Both the position numbers and the translations under genes were made by a program. 64,000 bases of DNA from Capsicum annuum (lineage: Eukaryota; Streptophyta; Magnoliopsida; Solanales; Solanaceae), in NCBI RefSeq assembly GCF_002878395.1, contig NC_061120.1, forward strand, positions 93,397,805-93,461,804. Reading direction: 5' to 3'. Below the pieces are notes generated by a model. It was not told where the DNA came from. It worked only from the letters and a program-made list of their open reading frames with translations, and did no database searches. Numbering within the stretch: the first letter of the stretch is position 1; each line of letters starts with the position of its first letter. Below are positions 35,954 to 47,916 of this stretch, piece by piece.

Positions 35954-36229
35954 GAAACATTCGTCCTCGAATGAGAATTTACTAAGAAGGGATACAAGGC
36001 AATAGAACCTGAACTGAACATGAAGAACTGCAACTTGATCTCATGAATGACATGCTAAACATACTGAACTCGTGCATATCTGATGTACCTACAACTGACA
36101 TATGAATGCATGACGGAGTATGAAATGGTTAATAGGTACCAAGTTTATACTGGAAACATGAACGTGAAACTAAATAAGATTAAGGAGAACTGTTACCTTG
36201 AGCTTGATCTGAATTGGTGGGGAAGAGGT

Positions 36230-36430
36230 GAGGATACTTGGTACGCATATCTGCTTCTGCTTCCCAAGTAGCACCCTTATGAGACTGATTTCACCAAAGA
36301 ACCTTGACTAGAGGAACTTATTTGTTCCTCAATCTACGAGTCTGATAATCTAAGATTTCAACTAGAATATATTCATAAGAGAGGATGTTCTGAATGTCGA
36401 TGTTTTGAATAGGGAAAACAACTGCTGGGT
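36230..36430 (-). pseudogene. Element B: chromodomain
   Basis: Minus-strand 'ILSYEYILVEILDYQTRRLR' then 'NK', followed after a frame disturbance at about 36315 by 'GATWEAEADMRTKYP'-like sequence. This is the C-terminal chromodomain of the integrase in Tekay/Del elements. Reading frame is lost around the middle. Confidence 0.75.
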
Positions 36431-37610
36431 CACCTATGCACTTCTTTAGCAAAGAGACATAGAAGACTGGATGGACTGAGGCTAGATCTGAAGGAAACTC
36501 AAGCACATAAGCTACCTTGCCAAAGCGACAAAGAATTTTGAAGGGATCGACATAACGGGGACTGAGTTTCCCTTTCTTGTCGAAACCCTTCACCCCCTTC
36601 ATAGGAGAGATCTTAAGATAGACATATTCATTGACCTCAAACTAGAGATCCTTTCTATGAACATCTGCATAGGACTTCTATCGTCTTTAAGCAGCCCGGA
36701 GTCTCTCTATGATCAATTGAACTTTCTCTAAAGCGTCGAATACTAACTAAGGACCTATGATTGAGGCCTCACTAACTTCAAACCAACCAATCAGAGATAT
36801 ACATCTCCTATCATAGAGAGCTTTGAATGGAGCCATCTGAATACTAGAATGATAGCTATTGTTGTATGGAAACTCAATCAAAGGCAAGTGGTCGTCCCAA
36901 CATCCCTTGAAGTCAATTGCACACACCCTTAGTATATCTTCAAGAGTCTGAATGGTCCTCTCTACTTGACTATCTGTCTGAGGATGAAATGTTGTGCTGA
37001 GATGGACTTATGTACCGAGACCCTTTTAGAATGCTTTCCAAAAGTGAGAAGTGAACTGGGTACCTCTGTCTGAGATGATAGATAGTGGAACACCATTTAA
37101 CCTAACTAACTCCCAGATATAGAGTTTGGCATAATCCTCGGTGGAATAAAAAGTGTAAACAGGAAGAAAATGAGCTGACTTGGATATTCTATCTATAATG
37201 ACCCAAACTAAATCATGTTGATGACTAGTTCTAGGCAAACCCATCACGAAGTCCATGTTAACTTCTTCCCACTTCCAAGTAGGAATGGTAAACTCTTGCA
37301 TGGAACCACTAGGTTTTTAATGCTCTATCTTAACCTGCTGACATGTGGAGCACTTAGCCATAAACTCTGCAATATCTCTCTATATCCTACTCCACCAATA
37401 GATTTCCCGCATGTCACAGTACATCTTAGTGGCCCATGGATGAATAGAGTACTATGCACCATGCGCTTCTGCAAGAATTTGCTGCCTCAATTCATCTACA
37501 CTTGGAACACATAGACGACCCTGACAACGAAGAACACCATCTCCCCCTTGGGAGAAAACCTTAACTTTCTGATTTTGAACTGACTCTTTGAGCTTGACAA
37601 GGCTAGGATC
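36431..37610 (-). pseudogene. Element B: integrase
   Basis: From high to low coordinates: 'QNQKVKVFSQGGDGVLRCQG', 'VDELRQQILAEAHGA', a His-His region, 'KCSTCQQVK' near 37340 (CxxC kept), 'QEFTIPTWKWEEVNMDFVMG' and 'IISDRGTQFTSHFW' (37026-37301, open), then 'TFHPQTDSQVERTIQTL' near 36960 with the catalytic Glu. The downstream GPY-type region 'GKLSPRYVDPFKIL' is at 36500-36600. All zinc-binding and catalytic positions I can trace are present, but stops (for example at about 37024) and frame changes prevent a continuous product. Confidence 0.88.
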
Positions 37611-38215
37611 CCTGTCTTGTTTCTCTTTCACCTCGAAAACTAGAGATGACTCTAAGCTAATATGAACACATACATCACCCACTGAAGAATCAACTAAGCA
37701 AACGCCTAGTCTGGCAAGCTGATGGATCTCCTGAGCTATCCTTTTCTTACTATCCTCAACGTAAGAAATACTACCCATAGAGAGTCGACTGAGAGCGTCG
37801 GCCACAATATTGGCCTTGCTCAGATGATAAAGAACTCTCATGTCGTAATCCTTAAAGAGCTCTAACCACTTTCTCTGGAAGATTGAGATCTTTCTGGGAA
37901 AAGGCATACTGGAGGCTTTTATGGTCTGTGAAGACATCTATATGAACTCTAGCAATAATGCCACCAAATCTTCAAGGCAAAAGCTATTGCTGCTAACTCA
38001 AGATCATGAGTAGAATAATTCTTCTCATGTGGCTTTAACTGTCTGGAGGTGTAGGCTATGACCTTACCATGCTGCATGAGGACTCAACCTAAACTCACTC
38101 TGGATGTATCACAATAGACTACAAAACCGTCTGAACCATCTGGAATAGCTAGAACTGAAGTTGAGGTAAGTCAAGATCTCAACTCTTGAAAGCTCTTCTT
38201 GCATGAATCTGACCA
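37611..38215 (-). pseudogene. Element B: RNase H
   Basis: Minus-strand 'VVYCDTSRVSLG' near 38110 keeps the first catalytic Asp, '[20 protein letters not shown]' near 37990-38040 keeps the Glu, and 'LYHLSKANIVADALSRLSMG' (within 37452-37937) keeps the last Asp. A frameshift near 37960 separates the two halves, and stops occur at about 38095 and 38190. Confidence 0.87.
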
Positions 38216-39180
38216 CTAAAACTTAATTTTCCTCTGAGTTAATCTGGAAATGCGAGATGCAATAAAATAAAATCCCTCAACAAACCGTCTGTAATAGCTA
38301 TTCAAACCCAAGAAACTCCTAATATCTGATAGAGATATGGGTCTGGGCCAGTTTCTTACAACCTCCATTTTCTGAGGATCTACTCTAATGCCATCACTGG
38401 AAACAATATGGCCAAGGAATTCTGCTGATCTTAGCCAAAATTCGAACTTACCAGACTTAGCAAATAACTGGTGATCCCTAAGAGTCTGAAGAAAAATCCT
38501 AAGATGGTTTGCATGATCACGCTCTGTGCGAGAATAGACCAGAATATCATCTATAAAGATTATGACAAACATATCCAATTACTGCTTGAACACATGGTTC
38601 ATCAAGTCTATAAAAGCTGCAGGGGCATTGGTTAGACCAAATGACATGACTAAAAATTCGAAGTGACCATAACGAGTACGAAAAGCTATCTTCTGAATGT
38701 CACATTCTCTAACTCTGAACTGATGATATCCTGATCTAAGGTCTATCTTGGAGAACTAACTGGCACCCTGAAGTTGGTCGAATCGATCATCAATCCTGGG
38801 AAGAGGATATCTGTTCTTGATCGTGACCTTGTTGAGTTGATGGTAATCAATAAACTTCCTGAGAGAACCGTCTTTCTTATGCACGAATAACACTGGTGCA
38901 CCCCATGGGGAAACACTGGGTCTACTAAATCCCTTATCTAAGAGATCCTTCAACTGATCTTTCAGTTTCTTAAGTTCTACTGGTGCCATTTTTTATGGCA
39001 GAATAGAAATAGGTTGAGTATCCGGAAAAAGGTCTATGCCAAAGCCGATTTCCCTTTAGGGAAGAATGCCTGGAAGATCTTCGGGAAAGACATCTGAGTA
39101 TTTATTAACAACAGGGACTATTTCGAGGCTGGGAGATTCAGAACTAGAATCTTTAACATGCACGAGATGATACACACCCC
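38216..39180 (-). pseudogene. Element B: reverse transcriptase
   Basis: From high to low: 'PVVNKYSDVFPEDLPGILP', '[20 protein letters not shown]' (open 38756-38989), '[20 protein letters not shown]' (usual CIDYRQL reads FIDYHQL), '[16 protein letters not shown]', the intact catalytic FIDD at 38546-38557, then '[20 protein letters not shown]' and '[15 protein letters not shown]' (open 38216-38578). Stops at about 38582, 38756 and 39055 interrupt it. Confidence 0.9.
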
Positions 39181-39590
39181 TTAGAAATCATTTTCCTTGC
39201 CCGAAGGTAGGAAATAAGTTGACCCCTGAATGCTAAAATGCTACCCTTCCACTATAGGACGGGATCATTCGGGAACTGAAACTGAACTATCCTGTTTCTA
39301 CAGTTGACTGTGGCATAGCAGGAATGAAGCTAATCCATGCTGAGAATGATATCAAAATTAGTCATCTCTAACTCCACTAAATATGTTGGTGTGGATTTCT
39401 GAGATATCATAACTGGAAAGTTCCTGTATACCCATCGGGCTATGATGGTTTTACCCACTTGGGTAGAGACTGCGAAGGGCTCTACTAGGACTTCAGGTCT
39501 AATTTCGAAATCGTCTGCTATGTATGGAGTAACAAAAGACATAGATGCACTTGGATCTAGCAAAGCATAAGCATGAATATGGATAATTTG
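39181..39590 (-). pseudogene. Element B: aspartic protease
   Basis: Minus-strand 'YALLDPSASMSFVTPYIADD' at about 39530-39570 carries the active-site Asp with DPSA in place of DPGA. 'VGKTIIARWVYRNFPVMI' and 'LVELEMTNFDIILSMD' (39330-39563, open) follow, ending at a stop where Trp is expected (DWL). Confidence 0.85.
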
Positions 39591-40754
39591 TGATGTACCA
39601 GTAACGATATCAGGAGAATTTTCTTGATCCTACTAGGACTGAAAAGCATAGAGTCTATTTTGGCGTTGCCCACTGGTAGCACTAGAAATGGCACCCTACT
39701 GGTTCGGGTGACTGGACTAAGCTGTAGAATGATTTTACTGACCCTGAAGACTTGACTGCAGACATTCCCTAATCCTGTGGCCTAGCTTGCCACAACCAAA
39801 ATAGACATCACTACTGGCTCTGCAAATACCCTTGTGTTTCTTACCATAAGTCTGCTAAAGAGGATTCATTCGGGCACTACTAACACTGCCCTGAGATTTA
39901 GAGCCTGGCGCTTCGTCTCTATTGCCATCTCTGAACTTCAGCACTGGAGTGCTGGCAGAGGAAGGAGCTGGAACGGCTGACTTAGAGCGAAACTATGGAT
40001 GGTTTCCTCCATCTGACTTGGGGTGAGCAAAGTTAAAGTTACCTGACCTTTCTATCTTGTTCTACCTCTCCCTTGTCTTAAACTTCTGCTCTTCTACTTG
40101 CTGGGCATGGGTCACCGATCAACATCGCAGTCCTACACTCATTACCACGCTATCGTTGACCCCTAACATGAACTTGCTTATCTTAGCTCTATTGTCTGCA
40201 ACCACATGAGGAGTATACCTGGCTAGCTGAGTAAATATGAGAGAATACTCCCTAACCATCATATTCCTATTCCTGAGGTTGATGAACTCAAGAACTTTGG
40301 CTTCCCTCAGCTCTTGGGGAAAGAATCTGTCTAAGATGGCCGTGACAAATTCCTTCCACTTTATAGGGCCTGTATCATCTAACCTCTAAGACTTCCACTA
40401 TTTGTACCAATCATGAGCAACATCCTATAACTGGTAGGCGACTAACTCAGCACTCTCAAAAGAAGTAACACCCATGATGTCAATGACCTTCTGGACTTTG
40501 TCAATGAACTCTTGATGGTCCTCATCAGGCTTAGACCCATGGAAAGATAGAGGGTTCATTCGAGTGAAGTCCCGAACCCTAGCTACTTTAGGATTGGCCA
40601 CTGGATTGGCCGAAATGACTGCTGGCCGTTCATTCTATACAGCCATGGACTGAGAAATTATGGTAAATATGGCTCTAAACTCCGCATGGGAAACATGTTT
40701 GCCCAAAGGATCTTCGGGCTAAGGAGCTGGCTGGTTTCTTCTCTTTGGGGCCAT
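39591..40754 (-). pseudogene. Element B: gag, start codon kept, several in-frame stops
   Basis: The start codon at 40754 gives 'MAPKRRNQPAP' followed by a TAG at the twelfth codon, where CAG is expected. Further homology: 'DPLGKHVSHAEFRAIF', 'DFTRMNPLSFHGSKPDEDHQ', 'EFVTAILDRFFPQELREAKV', 'LEFINLRNRNMMVREYSLIF' and 'TQLARYTPHVVADNRAKISK'. The zinc knuckle near 39775-39812 reads YFGCGKLGHRIREC, so the first Cys is Tyr. Stops mostly stand where Gln is expected. Capsid and nucleocapsid roles are assigned by family. Confidence 0.88.
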
Positions 40755-40956
40755 GGTCTGGAATAAGAGAAGAATGGATTATACTGAGAGTTTAACTTGT
40801 GATTATGCTCATTAGCATGAAATGAATAATGAAAAAAGGGGACTATTCCTAAAATATCTTATAGCCTTCCGCACATAAATATGGTGCCCAACACACCTAT
40901 GTACAAGACTCTACTAGATGTGGCTTTCAGATTTCCTAGGACTCTATTGAACCTTA

Positions 40957-40969
40957 GGATCTGATACCA
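40957..40969 (-). other. Element B: PBS for initiator-Met tRNA
   Basis: Minus-strand TGGTATCAGATCC differs from TGGTATCAGAGCC at one base. It lies four bases inside the 5' LTR end at 40974. Confidence 0.9.
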
Positions 40970-40973
40970 AGTC

Positions 40974-43225
40974 TGTAACACCCTGATTCGCTAAACCAGA
41001 ATGCTACACGGTGCTCATGACCCCGAGGGACCATAAGCTAACCCATGACTGATATCTGTACCTATATATTGCAAATCATGATATAATAATGCGGAATACA
41101 TAGAGCTGTAAGGCCATAAGTTTCAACTGAATAAAATTATGTGGGTAGAAATGCCCAAAACAACTCAATATGAATGCTAAGTCTGAACGTAAATCTGAAC
41201 ATAAATCTGAAAGCCTCTAAACTATTTGAATAAGGATTTGAAGGAAAATATCTCCTACTTACTCCATAAAACTGAACTAAAGAAATAAATAAATGTGTCA
41301 AATCATATTTTCCTCGAATCAATGAGGACTCACAATGTCTCTGCGACTGGAATGCTACCGCTACTGCTGGGCTGAAGCTTATGTCTCGGAACCTATGGTG
41401 TAACATAAAAAGAAAGCACCATAGCACAAATGCATAAGTACAACTGGAGTACTCAGTATACGAGAAAGGTAGGCTGAACATAAAGGGTTTCATGCGTGAA
41501 CAACACTAACTGACAAATACGAACGTGGGAGTGCAAACACACATATATAGAAACTGGGACCATGAATACATGATAGCATGACCTATAAGCTAATACATGG
41601 TTTACTGATAACTGTCATGACTGATACTGAAACTGATAACATAGACGACTGTATCTGACAGTCCTGTATATACTAAAATCTGAAGAACGCCCTAAGTTCT
41701 TTTATTGAGACTGATACTAAAACTGTGGAAAGTAGTGTTTAACAGACATACCTGATGTATGCCATTATGGCTATGCTGGGGTCTAATCTCTGCCCTGACT
41801 GGAAGGGTGTCAATACCGTGCCACGGGTAATGACAGCCTATAAGTAACCCTTATCTAGCGGGTACTCAATGAGAATGGTGGGAACCTTAAACTAACGGGT
41901 TAAGCCACCTCATCAACCCTAATCTGATAGGTTAAGATGTGTCAACCTACGCTGGCTACGTAGTTCTGGAACAGAAGGATGACTACTAAGAATCACACCC
42001 TGAACTGGCGGGTGAGTTCTCATCCTTAGGTTCACTCGATGCTAACCTCTACTCCCATCTGGAGGGACTAGACATGAATAACTGACTGTGCATGACTTAA
42101 TATTACTAAATTCCATTGACTGGCAGAATGTTACTGATATCTGACAACTGACTAAGATCATGAGGTTTTCCAGAGTCAGATGACTGACTAAAGTCTATGG
42201 AATCATAGCTTGAGTTTGGATATCGTGAAACATGACATAGCTCTAGGCACACAGCTATAGTTTTTGGGTACATGTACCCCCAGGACTCGATAGGAGGAAA
42301 CTGGCACACATGACATGACTTGATCACAAGATTTGAGTCCACAATTCACAAAAACATAAGTAAGGCTTTCATAATAAGAATGATTCTCAACAAACTATCA
42401 CGTGATCAGGAATGCATACAACATGTATATACTTGCATGGCTTCAATAACATGGTCATTCCATATCACAGCAATATCATGAGCATCTCATACAACTTCTT
42501 TAATTCAAGACAATAGCACAGGGATCACGTTGAACATAAACTTAGAACATGGAATAGTCCTTTAGGACTTATTATGTCATAAAAGTATGATTTCTATTCC
42601 ATTAGGTATTTTCACAAACACCTTACATACACATCTTAGGCATAGGTGGATTCATCAAGATTACAAATATTCAACCATAAATTTCACATATTTATACATT
42701 AAATACCACCATATCCTCACAATAAACATACAAAGATCCTATCTTAGGCATTATCAAACTCCAACCACATGAACATCAACCACCAACAACATAAACATCA
42801 TGATACAAAATTTAGAAGATGGTTCATGAGCTTCATGGATGAAAGAATTCCATGAATCAACTCACGCATACCTTAGAAAGAGGATTCTTGATGATTGACG
42901 GAGGAATTTCCTTGAAATCGGATCTTCAAGCTTAGTTACGCAACCCTCGTTGTTTTTCTCTTTTTGTTCTCTTAGATGATGAGCTTCGAGATTATAATAG
43001 GGTTGTAATATGTTTAAAAGCTATATATTTTGTAGGGTCAAGCTTAGGTACGTGTAAGAAGTATTAAAACACTTAATTACCCTTAAAATAACTCAAAACG
43101 GAGTGTTTTTGGCACCTTAAACTGACTTAGGCGGCACCCAAGTGATTGCCTAAGTTAGGTTGGGTGGCGCCTAACCAATCGCCTATGTTTGGTTGGGCGG
43201 CGCCTAACCAATCTCCTATCCCTCC
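40974..43225 (-). mobile_element. Element B: 5' LTR, outer end truncated
   Basis: Matches the 3' LTR from TGTAACACCC at 40974 up to the second 'ggcgcctaaccaatc' repeat near 43220, then similarity stops abruptly. The first part of U3, including the conserved block and the LTR start, is missing; the next bases belong to the gag of element C. The open frames at 41137-41493 and 42106-42342 are LTR sequence and are not genes. Confidence 0.9.
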
Positions 43226-43700
43226 CCTTCTGGGATACCGTTAGACATTACTAGAGTCAGTGGCCTGGATTCCCACACCCAAAGCATACATAATAGCCTG
43301 CCTTACATTCAACCTAATGTTTCCTACCATATTTTATTTAGAGCGGGTTAGTGTAATAACTATTCACACTACCCTGGAACTTAGAGAGTGATGCTCTATA
43401 CCAATTGTCCTACTTGAACTAAGGCACTGGTGCATTAGCTGTAGATTGAGTTGGGGCAGAAATTTTTTTGTAGAACTGAGAACGATTATTACCTTCCGAC
43501 TTTGGTTGAGAAAAGTTGAGACTACCTTTTATGGTCCTCTTATTCTCTCTGTTTCTCCTTAAATTTCTCCTCCCATATCTTTTGGGAATGAATGATAAGT
43601 CTAGACAGGTCCATCCCTTTAATCAACATGGAAATCCTACACTCCTTGGCCATACTATCAGACACACTAGATACAAACTTACTCATCCTGATTGTTTAAG
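43226..43700 (-). pseudogene. Element C: gag fragment
   Basis: Minus-strand reading gives 'SKFVSSVSDSMAKECRISML' and 'IKGMDLSRLIIHSQKIWEEK', the C-terminal capsid region, followed by the linker with stops and a 'SALVQVG' to 'SITL' stretch resembling 39880-40150 of element B. It is in the same orientation as, and complementary in content to, the C pol fragments at 31200-33348, so it is read as the upstream part of C beyond the B insertion. The N-terminal half of gag, the PBS and the inner LTR part are deleted at about 43700. Confidence 0.75.
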
Positions 43701-44540
43701 TGAATGTAATTATTAGAATGGGGTGGTAACCTTCTAATTTAAGAATTTTGACATGATGTTATCTAAACATGACTTAGGGTTTTGAAACTTCCAACATATA
43801 GGAGCATGATTTTCATAAAATAAAAACTATTAGCTAGGCTTAAATGTAAATCTAATGAGAAAACATGGATAAGATTTATTGTTTTTATGGAAGATGATCA
43901 TAATTATAGTAAAATTCATACTAAAATAAAAATAGTGTTTTTTATCGTAATGGGTGAAAGTAACCTATTTTTGAATACCCCACATACCTCAATTCAATGA
44001 ATTCTTGAAGAAATCTTGAAATCGAAACTTAAGTTTGTGAGTTCTTGAGAGAAGAAGCTTGAATTTTATTCTTGGGAATAGGGAAAGGGTTTTTAAGTGC
44101 TTACTCAATGTTTGGGGTTAAGGGAGTGGAATTGACCTATTTAAAGACCCTTTATTTTGTTTATAGATTATTAAAATTGGTTTAGGGTGCAAAGAGAATT
44201 AAACACCCTAAACTTAAGTCAAAATAGAGCAATTATTAGCATTGTGCCTGTTCTGGTGGCGCATGCCAATAGCACACCTGAGGTTGTATGGTTTATGCTA
44301 ATAGCACACCTGAGGTTAGGTAACGCACGCTAATACCACACCTCATCTAGTGGCTATTTGTGATTTCCATGTGACACAAGGCCTTAGCCATGATCTAACC
44401 TATGGCGCACACTCATATTTAAGGCCTAAAAGAACCCTTAACTCAACCCATAGAATCTAAATATGGTCTACCATTAAAATAGGGGTCCTAATAGTCATTT
44501 TTAATGTATTATTTGGGCGTTACAACTATGGGGTGTTAGA
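43701..44540 (-). mobile_element. Element C: 5' LTR, inner part deleted
   Basis: Matches 19225-20053 in the 3' LTR. On the minus strand it begins TCTAACACCCC at 44540 (altered TGTAACACCCC). No PPT precedes it, so this is the outer end of the element. The 'cgcatgccaatagcacacc' repeats are at 44262-44345. The inner edge joins gag directly near 43700. Confidence 0.8.
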
Positions 44541-46141
44541 TTAATTAGTTGTGTTTTGACTGACATTAAAACCCGAAGGGTTGAGGCATTCTCTCGAGTG
44601 GATTTTATAAAGTAATAAGGGGACAAGGCATTTCCTGAACATGATTTAATTAACAAAGACGGCAGTGGTATTCCTTTAGTATAATGGAATGTAAATAAAA
44701 TTGTATAATGGGAAACTTGCAAGGTTAAGGGTATGACGATTCCTTTGGTGTGCATTACTTTGTTATTTCATGTTTAAGTGAGTGGGTTATTTGAAAGTTA
44801 TTTTAATATGAGTTTAACGGAGGTTGTGTAGCTAAGTCGTGAAGATGGATGTCCCGCGGGGACTAATATTGGAAATTCATGTTTTCCTATTTGAGGGTTA
44901 GTCTTGATGACCATTTGCATATGTCACACTTTATATATATTCGTATCCTGGATTTATGTGGGGTTAGGGCTTTCCCTTGTCTTCCTTGGCACGTCTAGTG
45001 CATGAACCTAATATGCACTTGGGCCGTTTCGGCTGGCGAAGCTGAAATCATATATCACGTGGGAGACTTTTTATGATGGTTTAGCGACATATTCTAGACT
45101 AATATTTTAAAGTTCTTTCTATGCCTTTTTCCCTATCCCGGCATATTATAATTATGTATCCATAGATGCATATAATTATGTGCATTAGTTTTGAATAGTT
45201 TTAGACTGTTGATCATGGCACTATTTTATCCTTTCTATGAGTTACATGTTAGTGCTCAACCTTCTAACCATCTTTGGATGTTGTATCCCCATGAAATAAA
45301 AGAATAGGAGACACTTTTGTCTTTTTTACGTAGTGATAGGTGGTCTTGGACCATTCGTGAGTCAACTTGAAGTAATAAGCCTGCTTCTTCCTGAAGGTCA
45401 TGACTTCTTGGTTTATTTTATGTCATATACTATTTCTTATGGTTTTTTTAGTTATCGTCGGTGGAATGTCTCGGCTTTGATTATTTTTTAATAGTAGAGG
45501 CTTTTGTGGATTACTGTGGATTGGGTATTGGTTATTGACATATCTTAGATTCCCTTTAAGCTTATCTTTTTCTATATTTTTATGTGTTCGGAATTAAGCC
45601 ACTATTAGTGTATTGTGTGTTTTTTGACTAGGAAATGGGGGATGGTCTCCGGTCCATGACGAACTTGAGATACCCATCATGGTCGGGCCCTGCGCATTGG
45701 GGACAATGTACAATTTTTAGTTGGGGCACATATATACGTTCAAATAGTTCCAAAACCAAAATTTTTGAGTTTGAGTGTCTTTTGAGCATCCTAACATTGA
45801 CATGTTTAATTCCTATAAGTGATTGGGACTTCTTTTATTATGAAGGAAAAAGAGTTGCATTACTAGTTACTTACTTGCTTAGGTAGTGTAGCTGTTATAG
45901 ATGCAAGGTTGTCCTTTGTTAATGTAGTTGTCATATCTTGACCCCATTTTGTCACATTGTTGTGCTTCATGTTTATAAAAATTTGGTTTTGACTTGATAG
46001 AATAGGAGGGGGTAGTTTTTTTGATCTTAAAGTGATGATTGACTGGATTATATAACTTAGATTCTCCTAGTTAAGTATTGTGTTTTTATTTTGTTTTGTT
46101 GTATTCCCTGAGGATATGAAAATATTCTAAGTTGAGGGTGT
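44541..46141. other. Unassigned AT-rich region, possibly 3' interior of a Tat/Athila-type element
   Basis: No domain or long frame was recognised. At about 45700 'gcattggggacaatgtac' and at 46125 'ctaagttgagggtgttgatg' resemble phrases at the 3' end of Tat/Athila-type elements in Solanaceae, as I remember them. This is weak support from recall, not from comparison inside the window. Confidence 0.25.
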
Positions 46142-47400
46142 TGATGTGCTATGGATTTATAGTTTTTTCGACTTTTAAAAGTATGAAAATATGCATGTTT
46201 TTTAGGTTATTTTGTGAGATATGATTTTTTCAGTATGTCTTGAAGAAAAATAGGATTTGGATGATAAAATGAAGAAAAAGATGACAATTGAAGTTTTTGG
46301 CTATTTACTGAGATAATTTTGGGCGTATGTACTACTTACCGTGCATAGGTGAAAAAGTATGGATCAGAACTTGAATTCCAGAGGCTTAGGAGTTGAAAAA
46401 AGATAACCCTCTCACATACTAAGGGCATATATGATCTTTATGTAACACATACAGTCCATATATGACCAAGGTATGTGCAGAGATCATAGTCTAGAGAGTT
46501 GCAAGATCTAGACAGAAGTTCTGGCACCTACCTAGGTCCACACGTGGTTCGTATGTGGTACATACATTACATAAAATGGCTAAGTAAGTGGACACCGACC
46601 TCAAATTTTATTTTTCATTTGGGATTTCATTTTTAGGATTTTCTTATGTACAATATATACCCTTTTGTTGTTTTGTAATTAGGTTATGCACTCTAAACAC
46701 TTAAAACTTATATTTTTATTCAAAGATTCAAATTTGATCTTTGGGTTACTTTCATATTGATATTGGTAGATAATTCAGTTTTAGACTTTGAGGTTTATTC
46801 AATTATTCTTGTGATATTGTTTAATGGATTCAATTACAAATTCCATTGATTGTTTCACAAGAATAGATGGCTAAAACCGTTAGCTAGGGTTGTGTAAACC
46901 CTGGCATATTTATGAAGTAGGGGAAGTGCTAAGTTGTTCTGAACTAGTACTTGTTCATGTATTGTATTATCTTCGGTTTGATAGATGTCTTAGTGGCTGC
47001 AACTATTAGGATCCCGTCTAGATTATTGATACTCACTCCACAAGAAGAGTAGCTACTAGGAAAAGATATTTACAATAGTAATTTGAAGATTAATTGTCGA
47101 TCCAAGATAATCAGTAGTATATATGCAAGTTGTTTAACTATCATCTAATAACTTGAGACTTAAAAGGTAAAAGTTAATGAAACCTAGGATACAGGTTAGT
47201 AATGCAACATCCGAAGACTCAAGAGGTAAAGAATAAAATCCTTCAATTAGTCCACAAGACAGTTGAGGGTACATAACTTATGAGATTCTACAAGTAAGGT
47301 ACTGGGTTGGTTCAGCAAAGGACGATAAACTGACGGATTCGAGAAGCCATAGGGAACACAAATCTAGAGTTTGTCTTCAACAATTCACAACCAAAGTTAC
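46142..47400 (+). mobile_element. Possible LTR of a Tat/Athila-like element
   Basis: Begins 'tgatgtgctatgg' after a purine-rich 'aagttgagggtgt'. It holds 'gtccatatatgaccaaggta'-like direct repeats near 46440-46570 ('acatacagtccatatatg', 'cacacgtggttcgtatgtgg') and 'taaaaccgttagctagggtt' near 46880, a phrase I associate with such LTRs. No end, PBS or second copy is visible. Confidence 0.25.
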
Positions 47401-47409
47401 ATATTGTAA

Positions 47410-47916
47410 CTTGATCAATTCTGATACCACAAAACCCCCCATTTACTTTCTGTTCTGGCCGTTGAGTTTAGCAAACCATATATATACATCCAACTCTTCT
47501 CAATGGATTCGACTCAAACCTAGTTGTGTGATTATACATGAAAACGACTGCTTTATCCTTAATTCAAGGTTTATTTTGGGTGTTGATCATGATTGCATTG
47601 ATATTTGGAGCCCAGTCGATTGATTCAAACTGCATATATATCTTGTACTCATGCTATACTGCACAAGTTCTCTTTGTTGTTGTTTTCATCATGCGGGGAT
47701 GCTATGGATCAGATATTTGGGGTTACTTCCTCGTGTTCAGAGTATTAATACTATCCCGCTTACGGGTTAGACTAATCTCTATGTTGTATTCAGAGATGGT
47801 TGGTACTTATATTTGCTATGTATTTCATTTTCTACTCTTATTGTATTAGAAGCTCTTACTCTAATTTCACCAGGGCTCGGAGTTGCTTAATATATTTTAG
47901 TCTCTTTATTATATTA
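47410..47916 (+). mobile_element. Left part of an LTR split by the Mutator-like element (start uncertain)
   Basis: 'cctcgtgttcagagtattaa', 'gggttagactaatctctatg' and 'tcatttttctactcttattg' lead up to the 9-bp TSD at 47908. The sequence after the transposon (63463-63575) reads like the end of a Solanaceae LTR ('gggttagcttacctactgat', ending 'ttggttgtgaca'). The two parts together resemble the last several hundred bases of such an LTR; similarity to the end of LTR H2 is limited. The 103-codon frame at 47538-47849 has hydrophobic stretches but crosses this LTR-like region and is not called. Confidence 0.4.
47908..47916. repeat. Probable 9-bp TSD of the Mutator-like element, left (attatatta)
   Basis: Matches attatattt at 63454-63462 at eight of nine bases. 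A 9-bp TSD is characteristic of Mutator-superfamily elements. Confidence 0.6.

Larger units (their letters stand above)
33349..43225 (-). mobile_element. Element B: nearly complete minus-strand Tekay/Del-like gypsy retrotransposon, 5' LTR truncated
   Basis: About 9.9 kb with 3' LTR, PPT, complete but interrupted gag-pol-chromodomain, PBS and a 5' LTR lacking about 300 bp at its outer edge. It sits inside element C: C protease ends at 33348 and C gag resumes at 43226. Because the outer 5' LTR edge is lost, no TSD can be read; the base run before the 3' LTR end is gaaac. It is among the best preserved elements of the window, with the integrase catalytic triad and zinc-binding residues kept. Confidence 0.92.

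Noticed and set aside
41137..41493. 118-codon minus-strand open frame
   Set aside because: It is within the B 5' LTR; the equal region of the 3' LTR (33512-33697) is open only in part, so coding is not conserved.
47424..47434. 'ctgataccaca' as a minus-strand PBS
   Set aside because: It resembles TGGTATCAG in reverse complement, but no LTR end is recognisable next to it on that strand, so chance cannot be excluded.
47538..47849. 103-codon open frame resembling a small membrane protein
   Set aside because: It overlaps LTR-like sequence split by a transposon, another frame overlaps it, and no conserved motif is seen.
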